This document shows, one piece after another, positions 45,613-54,584 of a stretch of 64,000 bases of DNA. The DNA lies in assembly GCF_015351105.1 (NCBI RefSeq), contig NZ_JADKRR010000001.1, positions 1,593,069 to 1,657,068 of the forward strand, given 5' to 3'. Every line of letters starts with the position of its first letter. The stretch's first letter is position 1. The position numbers and the translations under genes are program-made. The notes beneath the pieces were generated by a model that was not told the DNA's origin, searched no databases, and saw nothing but the letters and a program-made list of their open reading frames with translations. This DNA is from Clavibacter sp. VKM Ac-2872 (GTDB taxonomy: Bacteria; Actinomycetota; Actinomycetes; Actinomycetales; Microbacteriaceae).

Positions 45613-46310
45613 ACTGGGTCATCGCCAACATCCAGACGGTGCTCGACCTGACCGTCGCGCACGTGGCGCTGGCCGCGCCGCCGATCGTCCTGGGGCTCCT
45701 CCTCTCCCTCCCGCTCGGCTGGCTCGCGAACCGCTACACCCGGGTCCGCGGCCTCCTCCTCACTGTGGGCGGGCTGCTGTACACGATCCCGTCCATCGCG
45801 CTGATCCTCGTGGTGCCGGGCCTCATAGGCACCTCGTTCCTCTTCGCCGGGAACATCGTCATCGCGTTGACCGTCTACGCCGTGGCGCTCATGGTCCGCA
45901 TCACCACGGACGCGCTCGCCTCGGTCCCCGCGGACGTCACGCAGTCGGCCACCGCCATGGGCTACGCCGGCTGGGCGCGCTTCTGGCGCGTGGAGCTCCC
46001 GCTGGCCGGGCCCGTGCTGCTGGCAGGCCTCCGCGTCGTCTCCGTGAGCACGGTGAGCATGGTGACGGTCGGCTCGCTCATCGGCGTGCAGAGCCTCGGC
46101 ACCATGATCCTCAGCGGGTACAAGAGGTCCTTCTACACGGAGATATTCACCGGCGTCGTCGGGATCCTCGTCATCGCCCTGGCGTTCGACCTGATCCTCG
46201 TGCTGCTCGGCCGCGCGCTCATGCCCTGGTCGCGCTCGATGTCCGCCCGGGGCCGGCGACGCAGCGCGGCTGCCGCATCCCCGATCGCCGTGACCGGAGG
46301 ACTGCCGTGA
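45609..46310 (+). CDS. Osmoprotectant ABC transporter permease
   Basis: A 233-residue inner-membrane subunit with about six helices. The EAA-type loop TQSATAMGYAGWARFWRVELPLAGP contacts the ATPase. It starts at a GTG overlapping the ATPase stop. The next gene encodes a second permease; related systems use such heterodimers. Confidence 0.92.
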   Translation: MNWVIANIQTVLDLTVAHVALAAPPIVLGLLLSLPLGWLANRYTRVRGLLLTVGGLLYTIPSIALILVVPGLIGTSFLFAGNIVIALTVYAVALMVRITTDALASVPADVTQSATAMGYAGWARFWRVELPLAGPVLLAGLRVVSVSTVSMVTVGSLIGVQSLGTMILSGYKRSFYTEIFTGVVGILVIALAFDLILVLLGRALMPWSRSMSARGRRRSAAAASPIAVTGGLP

Positions 46311-47032
46311 ACCTGTTCGCCGAGGCGTTCGGCCTCGTCTTCGACGCGAGCCGCTGGAGCGGAGCGACCGGCACGGGCGTCCGGCTGGGGGAGCACCTCT
46401 CCTACACGTTCCTCGCCATCTTCCTGGCGGCGCTCGTCGCGGTCCCCGCCGGGCTCTACATCGGCCACACCGGGCGCGGCCGCACCATCGCGGTCTCGGT
46501 CTCCGGCGGTTTCCGAGCCCTCCCCACGCTCGGCGTCCTCGTCCTCTTCGGGCTCGTCTTCGGGATCGGCCTGACCGGCCCGATGATCACGTTCGCGATC
46601 CTCGGGATCCCGCCGCTGCTCGCCGGCGTCTACGCGGGGCTGCAGGCCGTGGACCGGGCGACCGTCGACGCCGCTCGCGCCGTCGGGATGACCGAGTGGC
46701 AGATCCTCGGGAAGGTCGAGATCCCGCTGGCCCTGCCGCTCATCATCAGCGGCTTCCGGGCCGCGACCCTGCAGGTCATCAGCACCGTGACCCTGGGCGC
46801 CTACCTCGGGCTCGGCGGCCTCGGCCCCGACATCTTCACCGGCCTCACGACGAGCAACTACCCGCTGATGGTGTCCGCCTCCATCCTCGTCACCGTCCTC
46901 GCGCTGGTCGTGGACGGCGTGCTCGCGATCGTCCAGCGCCTCGTCGTCCCCCGAGGCGTCGTCGCCGCGGCGGGCCGTCCCTCCGACTCCGCCCGTGCCT
47001 CGTCGAGGCCGGCGGTCAGCACCACCTCCTGA
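46307..47032 (+). CDS. Osmoprotectant ABC transporter permease, second subunit
   Basis: A 241-residue permease with a coupling loop VDAARAVGMTEWQILGKVEIPLALP, the full EAA consensus (EAA-G-I-LP). FRALPTLGVLVLFGLVFG is the conserved helix. The GTG start overlaps the first permease's stop. It is followed by the binding-protein gene 13 nt later. Confidence 0.92.
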   Translation: MNLFAEAFGLVFDASRWSGATGTGVRLGEHLSYTFLAIFLAALVAVPAGLYIGHTGRGRTIAVSVSGGFRALPTLGVLVLFGLVFGIGLTGPMITFAILGIPPLLAGVYAGLQAVDRATVDAARAVGMTEWQILGKVEIPLALPLIISGFRAATLQVISTVTLGAYLGLGGLGPDIFTGLTTSNYPLMVSASILVTVLALVVDGVLAIVQRLVVPRGVVAAAGRPSDSARASSRPAVSTTS

Positions 47033-47045
47033 AAGGAACACAGCA

Positions 47046-47975
47046 ATGTCCCTCAGCATCTCCCGCCGGGTCCTCCTCGGCACCGTCGCGGTCGGCACCG
47101 CGATGGCCCTCGCCGGCTGCGCGTCCGGCGACCCCACCGACCCCACCGGCGGCCAGCCCGCATCGGCAGCCCCCACCGACACGATCTCCGTCGGCTCGGC
47201 CGCGTTCGGCGAGAACGTCATCCTCGCGGAGGTCTACGCGCAGGCGCTCGAGGCCAACGACGTGAAGGTCACGCGCAACCTGCAGATCGGCGAGCGCGAG
47301 GTCTACCTCAAGGCGCTCGAGGAGGGGTCCATCGACCTCATCCCCGAGTACACGGGCAACCTGCTCGCCGCGTACGACGCGGACTCGACCGCCACCAGCA
47401 GCGACGACGTGTACTCGGCGCTCAGCGGCGCGCTGCCGTCCGGCTTCGAGGTGCTCGACGAGTCGCCCGCCGAGGACAAGGACTCGTACAACGTCACGAA
47501 GCAGTACTCGGAGACCAACGGCGTCACGAGCCTCTCCGACCTCAAGGGCAAGACCGTCCGCGTCGGCGGCGGCGCGGTCCTGGGAGAGCGCGAGTACGGG
47601 ATCCCCGGGCTCACGGGCACGTACGGCATCGACGCGAGCCTCGTCACCATCGAGGACCAGGGCGGCCCCAACACCGTCAAGGCGCTCCTCGACGGCCAGG
47701 TCGACATGGCGAACATCTACTCGACCACGCCGTCGATCCTCGACAACGACTTCGTCACGCTCACCGACCCGGAGAACCTCATCAAGGCGCAGAACGTCGT
47801 GCCGCTCGTGAACACCGCGAAGATGAACCCCGACGTCACGGCGATCCTCGACAAGGTGTCCGCCGCGCTGACCACCGAGGACCTCACCGAGATGAACCGC
47901 CGCAACCAGGGCGACGAGAAGGCCGAGCCGGCCGCCATCGCCGCCGACTGGCTGAAGGAGAAGGCCCTCTTCTAG
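47046..47975 (+). CDS. Osmoprotectant-binding lipoprotein
   Basis: A 309-residue periplasmic-binding-protein-like lipoprotein. RRVLLGTVAVGTAMALAGC contains the lipobox (Cys at about residue 25), preceded by an Arg-Arg pair. The mature part has GSAAFGENVILAEVYAQALE and LIPEYTGNLL, matching OpuAC/ProX-type quaternary-amine binders. GAAAGGA precedes the ATG at 47046. Confidence 0.92.
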   Translation: MSLSISRRVLLGTVAVGTAMALAGCASGDPTDPTGGQPASAAPTDTISVGSAAFGENVILAEVYAQALEANDVKVTRNLQIGEREVYLKALEEGSIDLIPEYTGNLLAAYDADSTATSSDDVYSALSGALPSGFEVLDESPAEDKDSYNVTKQYSETNGVTSLSDLKGKTVRVGGGAVLGEREYGIPGLTGTYGIDASLVTIEDQGGPNTVKALLDGQVDMANIYSTTPSILDNDFVTLTDPENLIKAQNVVPLVNTAKMNPDVTAILDKVSAALTTEDLTEMNRRNQGDEKAEPAAIAADWLKEKALF

Positions 47976-48001
47976 GAGGCGCCGACCGGGCGGAGGCGCC
48001 C

Positions 48002-48054
48002 GGCACCCGCGAGGGGTCGACGCACGCGCGCCGGCCCCTCGCCCCGTGGGTGCC
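48002..48054 (+). terminator. Imperfect terminator of the ABC operon
   Basis: GGCACCC (48002-48008) and GAGGGG (48011-48016) pair with CCCCTC (48035-48040) and GGGTGCC (48048-48054), giving a two-part stem 27 nt after the last stop. Confidence 0.45.
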
Positions 48055-48119
48055 CGCGTGGGCACGACGGAGCATGATGGATCCACCGCACGTACGTCCC
48101 CGATGGCAGGAGCCCGCGC

Positions 48120-48569
48120 ATGGCGAAGAAGAAGTCCCCGACAGGTGAGGTGAGCGTGCTGGGCGCCGTGACGACGGTGGCCCGCGAGGTCCGCAAGCAC
48201 AAGGCGGTGGCCGAGTCGGCGCCGCAGGGCGAGGGCGCGCACATCCCCCCGGCGCCCAAGCGCAGCCCGGAGGAGCTCAAGCGCGACATCCGCGCCGGCC
48301 GCGACGAGCTCGCGCGCACCGTCCGGGAGCTCGAGACCGCGCTCGACGTGCCGGCCCGCGCCTCCGAGCTGAAGGCCGACGCCTCGGCCCGGGCCCGCGC
48401 GATCCGCGACGACGTCACCACGCGCGTCCGCGCCACCGGCCGGGACGTGGCGCGCCGCACACGCGCGTTCACGAAGGAGGACCCGGCCGTCGCGGCCTCG
48501 ATCGGCGCGGGCGCCGTCGCCGTCGTGCTCGCGGTCGGCGCGGCCGTCGTCTCCGGCGGCCGACGCTGA
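48120..48569 (+). CDS. DUF3618 domain protein
   Basis: A 149-residue protein. The DUF3618 core (DIRAGRDELARTVRELETAL, about residues 55-75) is followed by basic helices and a C-terminal hydrophobic helix (IGAGAVAVVLAVGAAVVSGG). Proteins of this type are small envelope-associated proteins of unknown function. CAGGAG precedes the ATG. Its TGA sits in a CTGA that may also start the polyketide synthase gene. Confidence 0.85.
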   Translation: MAKKKSPTGEVSVLGAVTTVAREVRKHKAVAESAPQGEGAHIPPAPKRSPEELKRDIRAGRDELARTVRELETALDVPARASELKADASARARAIRDDVTTRVRATGRDVARRTRAFTKEDPAVAASIGAGAVAVVLAVGAAVVSGGRR

Positions 48570-48598
48570 TCGCCTCCATCCGCTCGATCGCCACGGCG

Positions 48599-49786
48599 GT
48601 GCCGCCGACGGTCCTCGCGCAGGACGGCGTGCGCGACCTCTTCGGCAGCCAGCCGGAGCTCGGCCGGCTGGGCACGCGGCTCGTGTCCGCGGCCTTCAAC
48701 GCGTCGGGGATCCGCACGCGGCACACGGTGATCCGGGAGCTCGGCACCGCGCCGGGCATGGCGGGCGCCGACGCGGATCTCGAGGCCGGCGACGGCGATC
48801 CGGTGTTCTACGACCGGGAGCGCGGGCGGATCCTCACCCCCGGCACCGGCGCGCGGAACGACACGTACATCCGCGAGGCCCCCGCCCTGCTGCTCGAGGC
48901 GGCGCGGCAGGCGGTCGACGAGGTGGCGGGCATCGAGGCGTCGGACGTCACGCACGTCGTCACCGTCTCCTGCACGGGCTTCTACGCGCCCGGGCCCGAC
49001 TACCAGGTCGTCCGGGGCCTCGGCCTCGGAGCATCCACCCAGCGCTTCCACCTCGGTTTCATGGGCTGCTACGGCGCGTTCCCGGCCCTCCGCATGGCCG
49101 CGCAGTTCTGCGCCGCCGACCCCGACGCCGTCGTCCTCGTGGTGTGCGTGGAGCTCTGCTCGCTCCACCTGCACTCGTCGGACGACGCGGACACGATCGT
49201 CGCCTCGTCGGTCTTCGGCGACGGTGCGGCGGCCGCCGTCGTCACCGCGCGGCCCGCCCCCGCCGGATCCACCGTGCTCGACCTCGAGGCGTTCGAGACC
49301 GTGCTCACGCCCGTGGGCGAGGACGACATGGCGTGGACCATCGGCGACCAGGGCTTCGACATGATCCTGTCGAGCTACGTGCCGAAGATCATCGACGAGC
49401 ACATCACGGGCGCGCTGGAGCCGCTGTGGGCGCAGGTGCCCGCGCTCCAGGGCGTCGCGCCCGCCGCGATCGAGGACTGGGCGATCCATCCCGGCGGCCG
49501 CAGCATCCTCGACCGGGTCGAGGACCGCCTGGGGCTCGCGCCCGCGCAGCTGCAGGCGTCGCGGTCGACGCTCGCGGAGGTCGGGAACATGTCGAGCGCG
49601 ACGGTGCTGTTCGTGCTGCGGCGGATCCTGCACCGGACGCCTGCCGCCGACGTCCCCGGACGCCCCGACATCGCGGACGCCCCGCCCATCCCGGCGATCG
49701 GCCCGGGCGCGGGGCGGGTGTGCGCGATGGCGTTCGGGCCCGGCCTCACGGTCGAGACGGCGCTCATGACGCGTCGGACCGCGTGA
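48599..49786 (+). CDS. Type III polyketide synthase
   Basis: A chalcone-synthase-like enzyme, 395 residues from this GTG. The catalytic triad is complete: Cys in THVVTVSCTGFYAPG (about 125), His in DWAIHPGGRS and Asn in VGNMSSATVLFV. Homologues extend malonyl-CoA units on an acyl starter into alkylresorcinols or pyrones. The conserved N-terminal strand SIATAVPPTVL begins upstream of this GTG; a CTG at 48566 overlapping the previous stop (CTGA) would restore it. Followed by a methyltransferase and a flavoprotein, as in the srsA-B-C order. Confidence 0.9.
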   Translation: MPPTVLAQDGVRDLFGSQPELGRLGTRLVSAAFNASGIRTRHTVIRELGTAPGMAGADADLEAGDGDPVFYDRERGRILTPGTGARNDTYIREAPALLLEAARQAVDEVAGIEASDVTHVVTVSCTGFYAPGPDYQVVRGLGLGASTQRFHLGFMGCYGAFPALRMAAQFCAADPDAVVLVVCVELCSLHLHSSDDADTIVASSVFGDGAAAAVVTARPAPAGSTVLDLEAFETVLTPVGEDDMAWTIGDQGFDMILSSYVPKIIDEHITGALEPLWAQVPALQGVAPAAIEDWAIHPGGRSILDRVEDRLGLAPAQLQASRSTLAEVGNMSSATVLFVLRRILHRTPAADVPGRPDIADAPPIPAIGPGAGRVCAMAFGPGLTVETALMTRRTA

Positions 49787-50508
49787 TGGACCTCTCCCGG
49801 CGCGACACGGAGCTCACCGAGCTCATGGACGACCCGGGCTGCGATCCCGTGGCGCTCGACCGCACGTACGCGCGGTTCGCGCTCGTCAACCGCGTGGTCG
49901 CGGGATGGCGCGGGGTCTACCGGTCCCGGATCCGGCCGCTGCTGTCCGGCGAGCGGGAGACGACGCTCCTCGACATCGGGTCGGGCGGCGGCGACGTGCC
50001 GATCGCGCTCGCGCGGTGGGCCCGGCGCGACGGGCTGCGGCTGCGCATCACGGGCATCGACCCGGATCCGCGCGCGGCCGCCTTCGCGTCCGCCCGGCCC
50101 GCGGATCCGGACGTGGCGTTCCTCCCCGCGTCGAGCGCCGAGCTCGTGGCCGAGGGCCGCCGCTTCGACATCGTGACGAGCAACCACGTGCTCCACCACC
50201 TCGACGAGGCGGCGTTCGACGCGCTCCTCGCCGACTCCGCCGCGCTCGCGCCGCGCGCGATCCACGGCGACATCGCGCGCGGCCGGCTCGCCTACGCCCT
50301 GTACGGGCCGGCATCCCGGCTCGTCGCTCGCGGCTCCTTCGTGCACGTCGACGGGCTCCGGTCGATCCGCCGGAGCTGGACGCCCGCGGAGCTCGCCCTC
50401 CGCGTGCCCGCGGGCTGGCGCGTCGAGGGCGCCGTGCCGTTCCGCGTGCTCGTGGTCCGCGACCCGGCCGCGGCCGGCGGGGGCCTCGTCCGGCGCACGG
50501 GCCGATGA
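49786..50508 (+). CDS. Class I SAM-dependent methyltransferase
   Basis: A 240-residue methyltransferase. Motif I is TLLDIGSGGGDVPIAL, the acidic loop is ITGIDPDPRA and a later motif reads FDIVTSNHVLHHLD. ATG 49786 is taken because it overlaps the synthase stop by one nucleotide (TGATG); GTG 49783 is an alternative. By position it probably methylates the polyketide product or a quinol made from it. Its own stop overlaps the next start. Confidence 0.88.
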   Translation: MDLSRRDTELTELMDDPGCDPVALDRTYARFALVNRVVAGWRGVYRSRIRPLLSGERETTLLDIGSGGGDVPIALARWARRDGLRLRITGIDPDPRAAAFASARPADPDVAFLPASSAELVAEGRRFDIVTSNHVLHHLDEAAFDALLADSAALAPRAIHGDIARGRLAYALYGPASRLVARGSFVHVDGLRSIRRSWTPAELALRVPAGWRVEGAVPFRVLVVRDPAAAGGGLVRRTGR

Positions 50509-51698
50509 CCCGCGTCGACGCGCTGGTCGTGGGCGGCGGGCCCGTGGGGATCCACCTCGCCGCGCTCCTCGCCCGGGCTGGGCTCGACGTGCGCGTGTGG
50601 GAGGCGCGCCCCGCCCCCGCGCTGCTGTCCCGCGCCATCGGCATCCACGCGCCGTCGCTCGACGCGTTCGACCGGCTCGGCGTGGCGGGCGAGATGGTCG
50701 CGGAGGCGGTGCTGGTCCGGCAGGGGATCGCGATGGGGCCCCGCGGGGAGCTCGGACGCGTCTCGTTCGCGGGGGTCTCGGCCACGCACCCCTATGTCGC
50801 GGCGCTCCCGCAGTGGCGCACCGAGGCGATCCTCACCCGGCGCCTGGACGCGCTCGCGCCCGACGCCGTCCGTCGCGGGGTCACGCTCACGGACCTCGAC
50901 GCGGATCCCGTGCGGCTGCCGGGCGGCGGCGTCCGCGCGCGCGGGCGGGACGCTGCGGGCGCCGCCGTCGAGGTCACCGCGTCCCTCGTGATCGGCGCGG
51001 ACGGCACGCGCGGTGCCGTCCGCGGGCTCCTGGGGATCGGCGTCGACGAGCGCCCCCTGCCCGACCGCTTCCTCATGGGCGACGCGCCCGACCGCACCGG
51101 CGGCGGCGACGACGCGGTCGTCACGCTGCATCCGGACGGCGTCGTCGAGTCCTTCCCGCTGCCCGCCGGCCGGCGGCGCTTCGTCGTGGGCCTCCGCCCG
51201 GGGGAGCGGGAGGGGGATCCGGCGACCGTCCTGTCCCGTGCCGTGGCCGAGCGCACCGGGCACCTCGTGGCGGCGGCGGAGCTCGATCCGGTCAGCGGCT
51301 TCGGGGTGCGCCGGCGCCTCGCCCGCCGCATGGCCGCCGGACGCGGCCTCCTGATCGGCGACGCGGCCCACGAGATCAGCCCCATCGGCGGGCAGGGCAT
51401 GAACCTCGGCTGGCTCGACGCGGACGCCCTCGCGCCGATCCTGGTCGATGCCGTGCGCACACGCGGCGGCGTGCCGGATGCCGCCCGCCTGGGCCGCTGG
51501 GAGCGCGACCGGCTCGCCAGCGCGCGGCGCGCGGCCGTGCAGTCGGAGATCAACACCGCCCTCGGGCGGCCCGTCCGGGGCCTCACCCGGCTGGTGCGCG
51601 ACGCGGGACTGCGCGCGGTCCTCGCCTCGCCCGCCGCCGCCGCCGGGCTCGCCTCCGTCTACGCCATGGGCCGGGACGCGGGCGCGCGCGTCAGGTGA
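50505..51698 (+). CDS. FAD-dependent aromatic hydroxylase-like oxidoreductase
   Basis: A 397-residue flavoprotein monooxygenase of the PHBH/UbiH class. VDALVVGGGPVGIHLAALLAR is the FAD-binding loop, LVIGADGTRGAVRGLLGI the DG motif, and GDAAHEISPIGGQGMNLG the second FAD motif. The order synthase, methyltransferase, hydroxylase matches the phenolic-lipid srsABC logic, so this would oxidise the alkylresorcinol to a quinone. Its end overlaps the convergent UbiA gene by 8 nt. Confidence 0.9.
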   Translation: MTRVDALVVGGGPVGIHLAALLARAGLDVRVWEARPAPALLSRAIGIHAPSLDAFDRLGVAGEMVAEAVLVRQGIAMGPRGELGRVSFAGVSATHPYVAALPQWRTEAILTRRLDALAPDAVRRGVTLTDLDADPVRLPGGGVRARGRDAAGAAVEVTASLVIGADGTRGAVRGLLGIGVDERPLPDRFLMGDAPDRTGGGDDAVVTLHPDGVVESFPLPAGRRRFVVGLRPGEREGDPATVLSRAVAERTGHLVAAAELDPVSGFGVRRRLARRMAAGRGLLIGDAAHEISPIGGQGMNLGWLDADALAPILVDAVRTRGGVPDAARLGRWERDRLASARRAAVQSEINTALGRPVRGLTRLVRDAGLRAVLASPAAAAGLASVYAMGRDAGARVR

Positions 51699-52536
51699 GG
51701 CGCGTCGCGTTCAGCGCGAGCTGGGCGACGAGCAGCAGCGACGCCGCCATGATCAGCTGGAACAGCAGGCGTCCCGGGGGCCGGGTGACGACGAGCACGG
51801 CGCCCCACGCGGCGATGCCCAGCGTGACGACGAGCCCGACCACGGCGAGCGGGGTCACGGTGTGCGCGGGATCCGCGAGCACCGGTCCGACCGCGACCAC
51901 GACCGCGCCGAGCGCGAGCGCCCCGAACGCGACGAGGCCGGATGGCACGCGTCCCAGCCGGTGCGGGAGGCCGCGCACGCCCGTGCGCGCGTCGTCCTCG
52001 AGGTCGGGCAGCACGTTGGTGAAGTGGATGGAGACGCCGAGCACCGCGCCCGTCGCCATGGCCCAGGCGGCCGCCGGCACGGGGTCCGCGGCGCCGAGGG
52101 CGACCACGGTCGGCAGGATCCCGAAGGCCACGACGAACGGCGCCACGCTGACGGCGGTGCGCTTGAGCCCCGCGTTGTAGGCCCAGCCGGCGCCGACCAG
52201 CACGACGTGCGCGAGGAGGAACGCGGGTCCGAGCGCCGCCGACGCGACCAGGCAGGCGGCCGCCGTCGCGAGCGCGGCGGCGCGCACCTGGCCGACCGTG
52301 ATCTCGCCGCGCGCCACCGGCTTGTCGACGCGAGCGACGCTGCGGTCGCGCTCGGCGTCGATCCAGTCGTTGGACAGCCCGATGGACAGCTGCCCGAGGA
52401 GCACCGCCAGCGCCACCGCGACCACGCGCCCGGGGCCGTGGCCGAGCGCGATCGCGAGCACGGCGGCCAGCACGGTGACGGTGGCCGTCGGGCCCGGGTG
52501 CGAGGAGAGCGCGAGGAGACGGAGGCGGCGGATCAC
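51691..52536 (-). CDS. UbiA family prenyltransferase
   Basis: A 281-residue membrane enzyme with about nine helices. The first Asp-rich motif is NDWIDAERD and the second FTNVLPDLEDD, the two diphosphate/Mg-binding signatures. It should transfer an isoprenoid onto an aromatic acceptor. GTG 52536 overlaps the stop of the upstream GNAT gene. Convergent overlap with the flavoprotein suggests it belongs to the same metabolic cluster, making a prenylated phenol/quinone possible; this is inference. Confidence 0.9.
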   Translation of the reverse strand: MIRRLRLLALSSHPGPTATVTVLAAVLAIALGHGPGRVVAVALAVLLGQLSIGLSNDWIDAERDRSVARVDKPVARGEITVGQVRAAALATAAACLVASAALGPAFLLAHVVLVGAGWAYNAGLKRTAVSVAPFVVAFGILPTVVALGAADPVPAAAWAMATGAVLGVSIHFTNVLPDLEDDARTGVRGLPHRLGRVPSGLVAFGALALGAVVVAVGPVLADPAHTVTPLAVVGLVVTLGIAAWGAVLVVTRPPGRLLFQLIMAASLLLVAQLALNATRLT

Positions 52537-53003
52537 GCGAGCGTCAGCCCGTAGCAGCGTGAGCCCTCGGAGTCGGCGTAGGCGCCGAACCGGGGGATCT
52601 CCGTCCAGCCCTCGCGGACGTAGAACCGCATGGCGTCGGGCTGCTCCGGGCCGGTCTCCAGCACCAGGTCGACCACGCCGAGCTCGCGGGACGCCTCCTC
52701 GAGGGCGCGGAGGAGGGCCGTCGCGACGCCCGTGCCGCGGACGGCGGGCACCACGTACATGCGCTTGAGCTCCGCCCACGGCGTCCCGTCGCCGCGGTCG
52801 CCGAGCGGCCGGATCCCGCCGCAGCCGACGGGCGTCCCGTCCGCGTCGCGCGCGACGAGGAACGCGGCCACGTCGTCGGCCGTGGGCTTCGTGCCCGGCT
52901 CCGTGTCGCCGCCGTAGCGGAGGTCGAGCTCGGCGCGCTGAGCGGCGCGGAGGGAGACGGCCGCGTCGTCGTCCCACGCGACCCGCGAGATGGTGAGGTC
53001 CAT
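52533..53003 (-). CDS. GNAT family N-acetyltransferase
   Basis: A 156-residue acetyltransferase. The CoA-binding motif A is MYVVPAVRGTGVATALLRAL, and motif B lies in RFYVREGWTEIPRFGAY. The ATG at 53003 is preceded by CAGGAT 6 nt upstream on the minus strand. It is translationally coupled to the UbiA gene (GTGA). Acceptor unknown. Confidence 0.88.
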   Translation of the reverse strand: MDLTISRVAWDDDAAVSLRAAQRAELDLRYGGDTEPGTKPTADDVAAFLVARDADGTPVGCGGIRPLGDRGDGTPWAELKRMYVVPAVRGTGVATALLRALEEASRELGVVDLVLETGPEQPDAMRFYVREGWTEIPRFGAYADSEGSRCYGLTLA

Positions 53004-53042
53004 GCGTCGATCCTGCCGCACGGCGTCGCCCGACCGCTCCGC

Positions 53043-53048
53043 TACCCT
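53043..53048 (+). promoter_or_regulatory. -10 hexamer for leaderless GNAT transcript
   Basis: TACCCT ends 6 nt before the ATG at 53055. Confidence 0.4.
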
Positions 53049-53054
53049 TCCGGG

Positions 53055-53582
53055 ATGAGGATCCGCCCCGCCGAGCCCCGTGACATCGACGACCTGCTGG
53101 AGATCCGCAACCACGCGATCCTCACCGGCACCGCCCTCTGGACCGAGGAGCCCGTGGATCGCGCCGACCGCGAGGCGTGGTTCCGGGAGACGACGGCGGC
53201 GGGCGACCCGATCCTCGTCGCCGAGGTCGACGGGGCCTTCGCGGGCTACGGCACCTACGGCCCGTGGCGGCGCCTCTCCGGCTACCGCTTCTCGGTGGAG
53301 GACTCGGTCTACGTGCGCGACGCCTTCCAGGGGCGGGGCATCGGCCGCGCGCTCGTCGAGGCGGTCGTCGCGCACGCGCGGGACGCCGGCAAGCGCGCCG
53401 TGTTCGCCGACATCGAGGCCGGCAACACCGGCTCCATCCGCCTGCACGAGCGGCTCGGATTCCGGCAGGTCGGGCTGCTGCCCGGCATCGGCTGGAAGTT
53501 CGGCCGGCCGCTGGATCTCGCCATCCTGCATCTGCCGCTGGTCGACGACGCGGCCGGCGGGCATCCCGGCCAGGCGGGCTGA
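53055..53582 (+). CDS. GNAT acetyltransferase, phosphinothricin-type
   Basis: A 175-residue acetyltransferase close to the Pat/MddA group: RNHAILTGTALWTEEPVD (typical N-terminus), EDSVYVRDAFQGRGIGRALVEAVV (CoA loop GRGIGRAL) and LGFRQVGLLPGIGWKFGRPLD. Members acetylate phosphinothricin or methionine sulfoximine; the physiological acceptor is uncertain. Confidence 0.88.
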   Translation: MRIRPAEPRDIDDLLEIRNHAILTGTALWTEEPVDRADREAWFRETTAAGDPILVAEVDGAFAGYGTYGPWRRLSGYRFSVEDSVYVRDAFQGRGIGRALVEAVVAHARDAGKRAVFADIEAGNTGSIRLHERLGFRQVGLLPGIGWKFGRPLDLAILHLPLVDDAAGGHPGQAG

Positions 53583-53611
53583 CGCGCGCGGTCCCGCGGC
53601 GGCGGACGATC

Positions 53612-53659
53612 GAGAGGCCCGGCACGGGGCGCGGGAACGCCACGGGTGCCGGGCCTCTC
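53612..53659 (+). terminator. Terminator after the GNAT gene
   Basis: A 14-bp perfect stem (53612-53625 with 53646-53659) with a 20-nt loop. The rest of 53660-53887 is non-coding; a further small stem (53806-53811 with 53822-53827) was seen. Confidence 0.65.
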
Positions 53660-53887
53660 CGGTGATCGCGGTCCTTCGGGGGACGGGCGATCTCCGTGGT
53701 CCGGGAGCCGTCCGATCCGGGGGGGGTGGACGGACGTGCTCGTCGGGTTGCGAGCGCCAGGCCCAAGGGGGGGTAAGGGCCGTGCGCTCATCGCCGACTC
53801 TAGCCGTGTCCTCATTTGTGCGGACACCCCGGGGTGGCCCCAGAAGGAGGGGCGCGTCCGGCGAGCGGGACGGCGCCCGCCGTCGGG

Positions 53888-54352
53888 TCAGTCCTGGGAC
53901 TCGTCGAGCTCGCGTCCGCCGACCGCGACGACGGCGTCGCGGAGCGCGTGGAACTGGTCGACCGTGAGCCCGTTGCGCAGGAGGTACGGCTCCACGCCGC
54001 CGCGTCCGGCGAGCGACTGGAGCGCCTGGATGACGGGCGCGGGATCCCCGTCCACGGCGTGCTGCGCGGCGTCGCGGACGTCGAGCCCGCCGGCCACGAG
54101 CGCGAGGGCCACGACGACGGCGTCCTCGACGGAGGCGGTGCGTGCCTCGTAGCGCGCGGTGTCCTCTCCGGCCGCGAGGCGGTCGGCCGCCTCGGCGACC
54201 CGTGCCGTGACGTGCGCGCCGTCGGCCACCAGCAGGGCGACGAACGCGGATGCGGGCGCGCCCGCGGCGGGCGCGCCCGCGGCGGGCGCGGTCGCCGCGA
54301 CGGATCCGCGGGTGAGGCCGGACGCGGAGGAGGCGGGGGCGGAGGAGGTCAT
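53888..54352 (-). CDS. Hypothetical protein with Gly-Ala-Pro repeats
   Basis: A 154-residue protein I do not recognise. The N-terminal ~45 residues are Ala/Ser/Pro-rich and include tandem GAPAA repeats. The remainder is helical and acidic (DGAHVTARVAEAADRL, TASVEDAVVVALALVAGG) and ends with DQFHALRDAVVAVGGRE. No signal peptide is seen. The ATG at 54352 has GAAGGG about 9 nt upstream. It is divergent from cydA; a functional link is not implied. Confidence 0.6.
   Translation of the reverse strand: MTSSAPASSASGLTRGSVAATAPAAGAPAAGAPASAFVALLVADGAHVTARVAEAADRLAAGEDTARYEARTASVEDAVVVALALVAGGLDVRDAAQHAVDGDPAPVIQALQSLAGRGGVEPYLLRNGLTVDQFHALRDAVVAVGGRELDESQD
54254..54290. repeat. 15-bp tandem repeat, 2.5 copies
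   Basis: GGGCGCGCCCGCGGC occurs at 54254-54268 and 54269-54283, followed by GGGCGCG. It encodes the GAPAA repeats of the minus-strand protein. Confidence 0.8.
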
Positions 54353-54584
54353 GGCGGCGGCCCTTCGGTCGACGTGCGCGGTGCGGGTGGGTGCGGTGCC
54401 GGATCCGGATGCCGACGGCGGGCGCGGGGCCGGTGCCGGCCACGCGCGTGGGCGCACCGGGTCGACGTCGATCCGGCAGCGTGCTCCGACCCTCGCCCGG
54501 CCGGGTGAACGCCCGGTGTCGCGCGCGCCGCCGGCCGGCCAACGCGACGCGGCCGGGATCCGCGCGCCGGGCTCGCGCGGATCG

